Positions 46,556 to 55,735 of a stretch of DNA of 64,000 nt are shown here, piece after piece (the first letter of the stretch is position 1; every line of letters begins with the position of its first letter). Under the pieces are notes generated by a model. That model saw nothing but the letters and a program-made list of their open reading frames with translations. It was not told the origin of the DNA and ran no database searches. Made by a program: the position numbers and the translations under genes. The stretch lies in assembly GCF_005239225.2 (NCBI RefSeq), contig NC_133297.1:22233882-22297881 (forward strand), given 5' to 3'. This DNA comes from Populus alba. Lineage: Eukaryota > Streptophyta > Magnoliopsida > Malpighiales > Salicaceae.

Positions 46556-47209
46556 TCACAGATGAAGGCTCAAATCTAATCTAAGCTTTTTACGGCTTTC
46601 CTTAGTTGACCAATCTAGACGACTCATGCAGGGATCAATGACAGGGATGAAAGATTGTAGTTGGTCAATCAATTGTTCAGCAGTAGCAGCAGAGATTATG
46701 ATTTGTCGTGCCGAAGATGTTAGAAATTCCTGTTCCACAGCTTGATCAAGGAAAGACAGCAACTTATCATAAAAACCATTAACGTTTAACAAACCTATAG
46801 GTTTATGGTGAATGTGCAGTTGGGCCCAAGATGAAATATGAAAGATCTCTTCCAATGTGCCCAGACCACCTGGTAAGGCAATGAAGGCATCAGCATGGTT
46901 AAACATGGTATTCAGTCGGTCAGACATTGTTGGGACCTGTAGTTCTTCTCCAATTGTTTTTCCAATGATGTCCCCATTTGCTAAAGCTTTGGGGACAACC
47001 CCCAAAACTTGACTGCCTCCCAAAAATGCAGCCATTGACACACCTCCCATTAACCCAAGGCTACCTCCCCCATACACTAAATGAATCTTTCTCTCAGCTA
47101 GTACCCGACCAAGATGATTTGCTGATTCTAAAAACTCTTTTTCTTTCCCAGGACTGGATCCACCGAAAACACAAATATTTTTTATGTGATGACTTGAGGA
47201 ACCTGCCAT
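46556..47209 (-). CDS. LOG-like: Intronless LOG-type cytokinin riboside 5'-monophosphate phosphoribohydrolase, carried by the retrotransposon
   Basis: This 217-residue protein has the normal LOG length and the whole Rossmann-type fold. It shows VFGGSSPGKE near residues 14-23 (usual CGSSPG, so Cys to Gly), YGGGSLGLMGG at 46-56, LGVVPKAL at 69-76, a conserved Arg in TMSDRLNTM (residue 98), DAFIALPGGLGTLEEI at 107-122 with the catalytic Glu, and [20 protein letters not shown]. The family usually has Tyr where Leu stands in PGGLGT, and RK where RL stands after MSD. LOG enzymes cleave cytokinin nucleotides to free cytokinins plus ribose 5-phosphate. Plant LOG genes normally have several introns and this one has none, which points to capture through RNA. 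It lies inside the element, 243 bp after the unknown ORF, with its own TATA-like box upstream. Activity is untested. Confidence 0.92.
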   Translation of the reverse strand: MAGSSSHHIKNICVFGGSSPGKEKEFLESANHLGRVLAERKIHLVYGGGSLGLMGGVSMAAFLGGSQVLGVVPKALANGDIIGKTIGEELQVPTMSDRLNTMFNHADAFIALPGGLGTLEEIFHISSWAQLHIHHKPIGLLNVNGFYDKLLSFLDQAVEQEFLTSSARQIIISAATAEQLIDQLQSFIPVIDPCMSRLDWSTKESRKKLRLDLSLHL

Positions 47210-47273
47210 TTCTACACACTTCTATATTTGATGAATGTATGGGATGAGTAGAAATGAAGGGAAGGAAGAGAAG

Positions 47274-47282
47274 AATTTATAG
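47274..47282 (-). promoter_or_regulatory. TATA-like box upstream of the LOG gene
   Basis: The minus strand reads CTATAAATT about 65 bases before the LOG ATG, followed by a pyrimidine-rich TTCTTCTCTTCCTTCCC leader. Copy 2 keeps the box as CTATAAAAT at the same place. A (GA)n run stands further upstream (47341-47361). This could be a private promoter, but no start site is known. Confidence 0.45.
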
Positions 47283-47452
47283 ATGAAAATTGAAAATGCA
47301 ATCATACCACCTATATGTAGGCCAGCTGTAGTCTCACAAACTCTCTCTCTCTCTCTCTCTTTATTAATTATTTATTTTGAAAAAGCATGTGTATGTACAG
47401 GTAGTTGTGATTGTGGCTCACATCTTCCCTTGGTTTTACGTCCAAGAACGGC

Positions 47453-48013
47453 TTAAACGCCCTCTATGGGTCGGGGATAGGCTTCCCATCCAGTTTTCTT
47501 AAAAACTGGCAAACAGGGTCTTTTTTTAGTCAGATTCCCAAGACTAAGTCGATCATGTTCTTTATGGAATTGTGGCCATAAATCATGAATTACACGATGC
47601 ACATCTCCACTAGGATGCGTCTCAAGGGTCAATAAAAGATTATCTAAAGACCCCTTACTCAGGCCATCCTTAATGAATTGTATTTTATCTTCACGGTTTA
47701 CAGATACCATTCCTAAAGAACGACATGTCGCATTACAAGTCCATCTGGCACATCGATGACAGACTTTCAGTCGTTTTGCACGACGTTTCTTTGCAAAAGT
47801 GCTTTTACCTGTTCCAGGCATGTGTGAAATGAAAGAATTGGAGGACTCACCTGATAATCGGACCTTTGCTTCAATTAGCCAGCGAATATCTTCAGGAATT
47901 CCATGATTCATTAACAACCTCAATCTTGCACACCTAGCACGGTAAATTTTTGTAATCGCATTCTGAGGCAGAGCAGGAAAATACCTTTTCAACTTTTCAA
48001 GAGTGGTGTCCAT
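47453..48013 (-). CDS. Unrecognised 186-residue ORF of the element
   Basis: I do not recognise this protein. The frame is open further upstream to 48127, but I choose the ATG at 48013 because copy 2 aligns from that MDTT start and the upstream part looks like leader sequence. The protein begins MDTTLEKLKRYFPALPQNAI and holds PGTGKSTF near residue 65, which resembles part of a P-loop but lacks the first small residue. It then has a basic run KKRRAKR (a possible nuclear signal) and a Cys cluster CHRCARWTCNATC near residue 80 that could bind zinc. The C-terminal half (LDNLLLTLETHPSGDVHRVI, HDLWPQF) is mixed in charge, with no membrane segment or signal peptide. It lies between pol and LOG. It may be an extra element ORF or a second captured host gene. 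Confidence 0.7.
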   Translation of the reverse strand: MDTTLEKLKRYFPALPQNAITKIYRARCARLRLLMNHGIPEDIRWLIEAKVRLSGESSNSFISHMPGTGKSTFAKKRRAKRLKVCHRCARWTCNATCRSLGMVSVNREDKIQFIKDGLSKGSLDNLLLTLETHPSGDVHRVIHDLWPQFHKEHDRLSLGNLTKKRPCLPVFKKTGWEAYPRPIEGV

Positions 48014-48223
48014 TTTAAAATTAGAATTGGGGAAAATATTCAAAGAAGGGAGAAAGAGCAGAGAATTGTACAAATATATACAAATATCAGTTATTTGGGA
48101 AACTGAAAGAACCGACTTAAGAGTCACGGAGTACCGTTATCCACCATTTGACCGGGGTGAGAGACTAGCAAAACAAAAGTCACACTAAAAAGCAACAAAA
48201 AAAATGTGAGAAAAACAAAATAA

Positions 48224-50548
48224 TCAACCTTTATCAATAAGATTTTTCAAACCAATGGATTCACTTTCACTAGGAAACTCATCAAAGTAAGCTTTTAAAC
48301 GATGTTCATTTACCTTCAAAACATTGTCATTCTTTGGATTCTCAATATCAAGGGCCCCATAAGGATACACATGTTTCAAAATAAATGGACCGCTCCATCT
48401 TGATCTTAGTTTTTCAGGAAATAAATGGAGTTGAGAATTATAAAGCAAAACTTTTTGACCAGTATCAACTTTTTGACAATTTTCACAAGTTTTGCAGAAT
48501 GCATGTGTGTCCTTGAACATGGTGGGCCAATAAAATCCATTTTGTAAGATTTTTGCAGTCGTCTCTCTTGATGAGAATTGACTCCCACATGCTTCAGAAT
48601 GACAAAGTTTAATGACATTACTTACCTCATTGTCGGGAATGCATTTTTGAAATATTTGATCAGGACAATTTTTGAATAAGTAAGGGTCATCTAAGTAAAA
48701 GTTCTTCACTTCGTTCAAAAACTTTCCTTTGTCTTCGGTACTCCAGTGAGCTGGCAAATCTCCTGTTGCAAGAAAATTGATATTTTTAGCAAACCAAGGC
48801 ATTGAACTGAGAGAAAGTAAGGATTCTTCAGGAAAGTAATCATCGATTGGTGTGATGTCAGATATCAAATCTGTTGTCACTCTTGACAAAAGATCGGCAT
48901 CAATATTTTCGGTGCCTTTTTCATCCGTGATTTCTTCCTGAGAATAAATCATTTGCAAATCTTCATATTCATCCAACTCAATTTTACTCAAAGTAGATTC
49001 AAGTTGATCATGAACTAATTCTTCAATATGATTTACTTCTTGTAAATCATTATCATCTCCAGGCTGCTTGCAAACGTTGAAAATATTCATCTCTAATGTC
49101 ATGTTTCCAAAAGATAACTTCATGAGTCCATTCCTACAATTAATCAATGCATTAGAAGTTGCAAGAAACGGACGTCCTAAAATAATAGGAAATGAATTAC
49201 ATGCTTCAACAGGTTGCGTGTCCAAGACAATAAAATCCACAGGATAAATGAATTTATCGACTTGTACTAACACATCTTCAATTATTCCTCTAGGCACTTT
49301 TACAGATCTATCGGCGAGTAAAAGAGTTACAGAAGTTGGTTTTAACTCACCTAGATTGAGACTTTGAAAAACTGAATATGGAAGTAAATTCACACTAGCT
49401 CCAAGATCAAGTAAGGCTCTTTCAATTTTATGTTCTCCAATAAAGCAAGAAATTGTAGGACAACCAGGGTCTTTATATTTCAAAGCATTATTGTTCTGAA
49501 GAATGGCACTTACTTGTTCGGCTAAAAATGCTTTCTTTTTCACATTCAATTTTCTCTTCACAGTGCACAGATCTTTCAAAAATTTAGCATAGGAAGGAAC
49601 CTGTTTAATAGCATCCAACAAAGGTATATTGATCCTTACCTGTTTGAAAATTTCAAAGATTTCAGAGTTGTGACTAACTTTCCTTTGTTTGATCATGGCA
49701 TGAGGAAATGGAAGTGCTGGCGGGGAATCAGCCTTTTCTTTGCAATGTTCAGGTTCAACCCCTTCCTTACCCTCAGAGATAGACTCATCATCTTTCTCAC
49801 AAGGTTCAAGAATGGGTTTTTCAATAACCTTACCACTACGAAGAGTGATGACTGATTTGACTTGATCCATGTGTTGGCTTCCAGAACCACTTGCATTTGC
49901 ATTGTATTGCCCCTTTGGATTTTGCTGTGGTTGAGAAGGAAACTTACCTTTCTCTTGGAAACTGAGAGCAGTTGTTAATTTTGCAAGAGCATCTTTAAAA
50001 TCGGTCATGCTTTGAGCAAGTTGAGTATTGATTGTCTCCTGCTTTTCAATGAATGCATGCAATGTTTCCTCAAAATTTCTTCTAGGGAGTGGAGCATAAG
50101 GAGGTGCATATCCATGAGAATTTTGGAAATTATGGTGTGCTTGAAACGGTGGCTGTGAAGTTTGTGTATTATTGTTGTCACTCTTCCAACTGAAATTTGG
50201 GTGATTTCTCCAACCAGGGTTGTACGTTTGGGAGTATGGGTTATGGTTGGGTCTTTGGAAACTGTTTAAAGCATGGGCTTGTTCATGGAGGCATTCCTTA
50301 AAAGAAGGCAAAGTTGGACAATCATTTGTTGAATGTTCATTGGTTTCACAGATTTGACACACAATATCTTGAACAGATTTTAATTGACCACTTTTTTTCA
50401 ATTCAAGTGCTTCGACTTTTCTAGCTAAAGATGCAAACTTGGCTTGGAGGTCATGATCTTCCCTAAGGTTGTGCATACCTCCACTAGATGTATGAGGTTG
50501 TTTTACTTGGTGCCTCATAAGTACCTGTGGTGTCCCAATTTTGAGCAT
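48224..50548 (-). CDS. Gag C-terminus, protease and partial integrase fused in one 774-codon ORF
   Basis: The order is: gag end with a zinc knuckle CQICETNEHSTNDC (residues 64-77), an Asn/Gln-rich part, VITLRSGKVI near 233-242, and aspartic protease (LLDLGASVNLLP at 379-390, ILGRPFLA at 456-463). At about 535-550 the chain jumps from the protease tail straight to the end of RNase H (ADLLSRV). Next come the integrase zinc-binding region (H650, FYWPTMFKD, C685/C688) and at about 695 a jump to the integrase tail (LLYNSQLHLFPEKLRSRWSG). RT, RNase H and the integrase catalytic core are therefore missing by two in-frame deletions. Athila proteases carry DLGAS in place of DTG/DSG. The N-terminal Met is probably not the true start, as gag continues upstream in another frame. 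Confidence 0.9.
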   Translation of the reverse strand: MLKIGTPQVLMRHQVKQPHTSSGGMHNLREDHDLQAKFASLARKVEALELKKSGQLKSVQDIVCQICETNEHSTNDCPTLPSFKECLHEQAHALNSFQRPNHNPYSQTYNPGWRNHPNFSWKSDNNNTQTSQPPFQAHHNFQNSHGYAPPYAPLPRRNFEETLHAFIEKQETINTQLAQSMTDFKDALAKLTTALSFQEKGKFPSQPQQNPKGQYNANASGSGSQHMDQVKSVITLRSGKVIEKPILEPCEKDDESISEGKEGVEPEHCKEKADSPPALPFPHAMIKQRKVSHNSEIFEIFKQVRINIPLLDAIKQVPSYAKFLKDLCTVKRKLNVKKKAFLAEQVSAILQNNNALKYKDPGCPTISCFIGEHKIERALLDLGASVNLLPYSVFQSLNLGELKPTSVTLLLADRSVKVPRGIIEDVLVQVDKFIYPVDFIVLDTQPVEACNSFPIILGRPFLATSNALINCRNGLMKLSFGNMTLEMNIFNVCKQPGDDNDLQEVNHIEELVHDQLESTLSKIELDEYEDLQMIYSQEEITDEKGTENIDADLLSRVTTDLISDITPIDDYFPEESLLSLSSMPWFAKNINFLATGDLPAHWSTEDKGKFLNEVKNFYLDDPYLFKNCPDQIFQKCIPDNEVSNVIKLCHSEACGSQFSSRETTAKILQNGFYWPTMFKDTHAFCKTCENCQKVDTGQKVLLYNSQLHLFPEKLRSRWSGPFILKHVYPYGALDIENPKNDNVLKVNEHRLKAYFDEFPSESESIGLKNLIDKG

Positions 50549-51273
50549 TTTCGGCTAGCAAGTCTAGGTACTCCATTGCTTCATTAGGGTCTTTATCTTC
50601 GAAAGTTCCATTGCACATCAATTCAACCATTTGCCTATCTCTAGGTGTTAAACCTTCATAAAAATGTGAAACCAATCTCCATGTTTCAAAACCATGATGA
50701 GGGCAAGTATTAAGCAAATCTCGATACCTATCCCAACATTGGTAAAATGTTTCTCCTGGTTTTTGAGTGAAAGTGATGATTTGTCTTTTGAAAGAGTTTG
50801 TTCTGTGAGATGGAAAAAAACTTCTTTAAAAATTGTTGTTGCATTTCATCCCAAGCACGAATAGATCCTGGTCTTAAATTTTGTAGCCATGTTTTAGCTT
50901 TATCTTTTAATGAAAAAGGAAAAAGCTTTAATCGAATGGTGTTCATGCTACAATTTGAGTCATTATAGGTATTACAGACCTCCTCAAATTCCCTTAAATG
51001 CAAGTATGGATTTTCTAAGTCTAAGCCATGAAAAGATGGTAAAAGTTGAATAATGCCTGGCTTAAAATTAAAATGAGATGCATCAGGAGGGAAAACTATG
51101 CATGAGGGTGCACTTGTTCTTGTAGGATTCATGTGATCTCTAAGTGTTCTCATACGGTTATTCTCATTATTCTCATTATGAAGCGATTGATTATCTTCTT
51201 CAGCCATATTTTCTGAAAATGATGAGGATACCCTACAAAGTCGACCACTTAATGTACGTGACCAAACTCTCAT
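50484..51273 (-). pseudogene. gag N-terminal part of the young element, two 1-base frameshifts
   Basis: The Athila-type gag domain is clear: FKPGIIQLLPSFHGLDLENP, HLREFEEVCNTY, IRLKLFPFSLKDKAKTWL, WDEMQQQFLKKFF, then in another frame CPHHGFETWRLVSHFYEGL and YLDLLAENAQNWDT. The first shift lies in a T7 run (minus strand; plus A7 at 50813-50819). The second lies near 50510 in an A-rich stretch just before the 774-codon ORF. Likely start codons are at 51273 or at the MAEEDNQ Met near 51206. Either shift could be a sequencing or assembly error, since both are in or near homopolymers. Confidence 0.85.
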
Positions 51274-51404
51274 GCACGTGTAAGAAGAGAATAAAAGGAA
51301 GAAAGGAGAAGAGAAGAAAAGGAAACAAAAGAAACAAAAGTTAAATAAAATGAAAAGTGAAAAGAGAAAATGAAATAAATATTATAATTTATACGAGAAT
51401 TTAC

Positions 51405-51429
51405 CTCCCCGGCAACGGTGCCAAAAACT
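51405..51429 (-). other. Primer-binding site (tRNA-Asp type)
   Basis: Just after the LTR end (GTGTCA) the minus strand reads TTTTTGGCACCGTTGCCGGG. This fits the TGGCGCCGTTGCCGGGGA primer site of plant Athila/Tat elements with one change. Confidence 0.9.
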
Positions 51430-53161
51430 TGACACGACCAAAAGCTTGATGTCTTTTCCCAAGTGCAGGAGTGTCGAAGTAATAAATAACCCGGTAAGAT
51501 CGGGGTCGAACCACAGAGAGGTAATTGTATAAATTATAAATAACAATACAACAACAACAATAACAACAATAACAATAATTATTATTATAATACTCAGTAC
51601 GTGGCGTTGTTACACCTGAGAATGATCCAAAGATCGGGTCACAGGTTTCCAGCCTATATACTGAGTTTATGAAAAGATCAAAGGGATATATTACAGAATG
51701 TAAATAACAACAACAATAATAAAAATAATAATAGTAGTAGTAGTAGCAATAGAAGAAGATGAAGAAATTAATGAGAACTTTGAGTTGGAAGATTAATGTA
51801 AGGATTAAACAATGATAAAAACGAATGTCAAGGTTAGAGGATCCACTAATGGTACTTCAAACAAGTATAATATAAACTCTTATTACTCAATTGGAAACCA
51901 CACATAAAGGAGGTTCCAATCAGATTATAAATTGTTAACATGATTACATTAGTTATCTTATTCGAATAAAGCTAATACTTGTAAATGTTGGCAGGCATTC
52001 ATGATTATAACTTATGTTAACAACAAATCAAGTCCCTTTCATAGCTCAGGTGTCGGTTATACCATACAGTATGGGCTATGAAAGTACCAAGTATTTGTTG
52101 TACCAAGTGTTATACAACATAAATCTAGATTAACCATTTAACAAGCAAAGTATTAAAAGTGAACAAGATAACAAATATAAAACATGTTAGTATCCAACGT
52201 TAAGGTCCATATTAAGTCTATATTATACTTATTCTTACACCATTAGTGTGCCCTTTTCACCTTGACATAATTAACTTAGCTAAACATAATGAAAGAAAGA
52301 AACATAAATAAACAAGATAAGAACATAAATGAGAAAGAAGTTAACTAAGTAAAAGAAAGGAAATGAAGTGCATAAACTTGATATTAATGAAAGCAAGACA
52401 TAAGCAATACAAAGAGAGAAAGCAAGAGCATGATCTTGATCTGAACACCAAGATGCCTCAATACATGGTAAGTGCCTCCTTTTATAGGCCAAAATTTGGA
52501 ACTATTGATTTGTTGACTAATTGATGAGTGGGTGGCCACATCTTGACTAGATAACAATCCTTATCTTCTTGTCTGATCAAGACGTCATTGCTAACATCAT
52601 AATTTGCCCAGAATCCTCAAGAATGTTCTAGGAAATTGTCTCAGCTTTCCAACAAAAAAAAGATGAGGTCATTTGGACTTCTAGAACTCAAGATATGGGC
52701 TGAACACTAAATAGTGTTTGGGCTGCAGGACAGCTTCGGACTTCTTCGTTGTTCCTTCAATTTGGACTTCAAAACGACCTTTTCAAATCTTGGGCTCCTC
52801 ATGAAAGTTGTAGGCTTTTGTCTTACCTTTCCATCCATATAAAGTGGACCTAAATCCGAAATCTAGAGCTCCAGATATGATCCAATTACCGAGCAATGTT
52901 CCGGTTTGGACTGCACCGACATCTCTTTTCTAAGTTTGGCCATCTCTTTGTCCTTTAACTTTCAATGCTTAAACTCATCAATCAATCCTTTTATTTATGT
53001 GATAGTCCTGCATTTAAAATGAGCATTTACCATAAATTAAGGTATCTTATAATATCAAACTTGTTATTATAAAACATGTTTTAGTTAAGGAGTTATTGAT
53101 ACTTCAAGTGCAAAATGATGATATAAAACCTTGATAAACATGCACTTTTAAGTACTAATCA
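51430..53161 (-). repeat. 5' LTR of the young element
   Basis: 1732 bp, with TG...CA ends on the minus strand, TATA box CCTATAAAAGG at 52488-52498 and U5 running to the primer site. Nearly identical to the 3' LTR at 43610-45343. Confidence 0.95.
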
Positions 53162-53721
53162 CATGGGTGCCTGTAGATCCTTTATCCTGTTTGCATGGCT
53201 GGTAGCTGGCTTACTTCTACCCCTGCATAGCAGAGACAACATCCTTGTATGGAGGAGCAACCATTTGCAGGGGCTGTATGGTGTCTACGTTGTCGCTTTG
53301 CTGAACTGGTTGAATGTGTGTGCATGAGTTGTTGTCTTCTGCTCTCAGCTGTTTTGGCTATGTTAGGTTGAAGTTATTCTAAGCTTGGTGGAAGATGGCT
53401 TGTGGGTCCGCATGGCTTGGTTTGGTTTCTAGCTATATAGTTTGGTCTCTTCATGACCTGCATGGTTTCCACATGTTTCTCTACTTGATGATTATTGTCG
53501 TGTTGTCGTGCTCTTGGTTGGAAGTGAGCAATATTGGTTCTCTTGATAGTACTTTGTGAGGCTATTGTTGACTTTGGGGTTGATTAATTACCTAAGGAGC
53601 TTGTTCCTGTTTTTTGGTTTAGGGTATCTACTACCATCCTATCTGTATATAATTTGTGTTTGCTACTTTCGTGGCATGGTTACTTTTGATCTTAATATAT
53701 TCTTACATTTGATCAAAAAAA
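53162..53721 (+). other. LINE 3' untranslated region, right part, with poly(A)
   Basis: It starts with the second CATGG, continues the LINE tail and ends with TTTGATCAAAAAAA before the LINE target duplication. It is non-coding. Confidence 0.8.
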
Positions 53722-53736
53722 GAAACCAAATGATGG

Positions 53737-55735
53737 AGGAAATGGACCCATAAAATCTATACCCCAACAGTCAAAGATCTTAATAACAAGAATAGGATTT
53801 AAAGGCAACATGTGACGTTTTGAAATAGATCCCAACTTTTGACAATTTTTACAAGTCTTGCAGAATGTATGTGAATCCTTGAATATGGTGGGCCAGTAAA
53901 ATCCACTTTGTAAGATTGATGAGAAATGACTACGATTCAAGATCTGATATCACACTAATCAATGACTACTTTTCTTATTCAGTTGTCTTTCTTGATGAGA
54001 AACGACCCCCACATGCTTCACAATGATAAAATTTAATTACACTACTTACCTCATTGTTAGGAATGCATCTTCAAAACATTTGATCAGGACAATATTTAAA
54101 TAAATAAGGTCATCCCAATAAAAGTTCTTCACTACATTCAAGAACTTTCTTTTGTCTTGGGTACTCCAATGAGCTGACAATTATCTTGAAACAAGAAAAT
54201 TAACAATATTAGCAAACCAGGGCATTGTAGAGACAGAAAATAAAGATTCATCAGGAAAGTAGTCATTGATTAGTGTGATATTAGATCTTGAATTGGTTGT
54301 CAATCTTGATAAATGATCTGCAACAACATTTTCGGTGCCTTTCTTGTCTTTGATTGTGATATCAAATTCTTAAAGTAACAAAATCCACCGCACCAATTTA
54401 GCCTTAGAATCTTTCTTAGAGAGAAGATATTTCAATGCTCCATGATCACAAAAAATGACAACAGGTGAGCCAACAAGATAAGATCTGAACTTGTCACAAG
54501 CAAATACTACTGCAAGTAATTTTTTTTCAGTGGTAGTGTAATTCATTTGAGCACTATTTAAAGTTTTACTTGCATAGTAAATCACATAAGGTTTCTTATC
54601 TTTTCTTTATCCCAAGACAGCACCAACAACATAATCACTAGCATCACATATTATTTCAAAAGGTAGTGACCAATAAGGAGGTTGAATGATAGGAGCAGAA
54701 GTAAGCAAGCTTTTAAGTTTAATAAAGGCTTTTTTACATTGTTCAGTCCATTCAAAAACATTTTCTTTTGTTAGAACGTTACACAATGGTTTAGATATTA
54801 CACTAAAATCTTTGATGAGCATTCTGTAAAAACCAGCATGTCCTAAGAATGATATAACATCTTTAATAGATTTTGGTGTTAGCAAGTTAGCAATTAACTC
54901 GATTTTAGATTTGTCAACCTCAATTCCTTTCGATGAAACAATGTGACCAAGTACAATGTTGTTTGTTACCATAAAGTGATATTTTTCCCAATTCAGTACA
55001 AGATTCTTCTCTTCACACCTGCTTAAACCCTTTTCTAAGTTAGTTAAACAATCATCAAATGAATTGCTAAAAACAGAAAAATCATCCATAAAAATTTCAA
55101 GAAAACGTTCAACCATATCACTGAATATGCTAAGCATGCATCTTTGAAACGTGGTTGGTGCATTACATAATCCAAAAGGCATCATTTGATATGCAAAAGT
55201 ACCAAATGGACATGTGAAAGTAGTCTTCTCTTGATCTTTCAATACAATTTAAATTTAATTATAACCTGAATAGCCATCTAGGAAACAATAAAATTCATGA
55301 CTTGCAACTCTTTTTAGGATTTGATCCATGAAAGGTAAAGGAAAATGATCATTTCTAATCATTGAATTAAGTTTTCTATAGTCAATGCACATGCGCCAAC
55401 CAATAATAGTTCTAGTTGGAATTAACTCATTTTTCTCATTTGTTATCACAGTAACTCCAGACTTCTTGGGTACAACTTGGGTAGGACTTACCTATTTGCT
55501 ATCAAAAATAGGATAAATTATTTCATTATCTAGAAGCTTAATGACTTCATTTTTCACTACTTTTTTCATATTAGGATTAAACCTTCGTTGCATTTCTCTA
55601 AAGGGTTTAGCATTTTCCTCCAAATAAATCCAGTGTGTGCACATCAAAGATTAATTCCTTTTATGTCAGCTATGGTCCAATACTATGTTGGTCTGGACCA
55701 TTCCTCAGTGTTTTTATCATATATGGAGTTATAAA
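53737..55735 (-). pseudogene. Athila-like pol of family copy 2: RT, RNase H, integrase N-terminus
   Basis: On the minus strand, from 55735 down, it reads YLEENAKPFREMQRRFNP, WRMCIDYRKLNSMIRNDH, FYCFLDGYSGYNQ, TFTCPFGTFAYQMMPFGLCN, the catalytic box FMDD (55080 region), NLVLNWEKYHFMV, FLGHAGFYRMLIKDFS and FEIICDASDYVVGAVLG. RNase H follows (YASKTLNSAQMNYTTTEKKL, FCDHGALKYLLSKKDSK), then the integrase zinc-binding region (SGFYWPTIFKDSHTFCKTC) and WGIDFMGPF. The FMDD form is typical of Athila RT. Stops, a frame change near 55250 and a foreign stretch of about 60 bp near 53915-53975 show it is inactive. Gag, protease and the 5' LTR are missing to the right. Confidence 0.9.

Larger units (their letters stand above)
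43610..53161 (-). mobile_element. Young Athila-like LTR retrotransposon carrying a LOG gene (copy 3)
   Basis: A complete 9552-bp element on the minus strand, with LTRs at 51430-53161 (5') and 43610-45343 (3'), the primer site at 51405-51429 and the polypurine tract at 45344-45355. Coding regions in order are gag, a gag/protease/partial-integrase ORF, an unknown 186-codon ORF and a LOG gene. Perfect CATGG duplications flank it. The LTRs differ by about two substitutions and two 1-base indels by eye. RT, RNase H and the integrase core are deleted, so it must have been copied by enzymes from another element. Confidence 0.95.
42454..53721 (+). mobile_element. 5'-truncated L1-type LINE, itself split by the LOG-carrying element
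   Basis: The LINE contributes 42454-43609 and 53162-53721. It begins inside the end of ORF2 and ends with TTTGATC followed by an A7 tail, and it is flanked by a 16-17 bp target duplication. These are the usual marks of target-primed reverse transcription with 5' truncation. The young LTR element inserted into its 3' untranslated region. Confidence 0.88.

Noticed and set aside
46978..47247. Plus-strand ORF of 89 codons opposite LOG
   Set aside because: It is the shadow of the conserved LOG frame on the other strand.
47800..47825. P-loop (Walker A) ATP-binding site in the 186-residue ORF
   Set aside because: The PGTGKST stretch lacks the small residue four places before GK and no Walker B is visible, so a nucleotide-binding role is not supported.
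47453..48013. Env-like protein as found in some Athila elements
   Set aside because: No signal peptide, membrane segment or coiled coil is visible.
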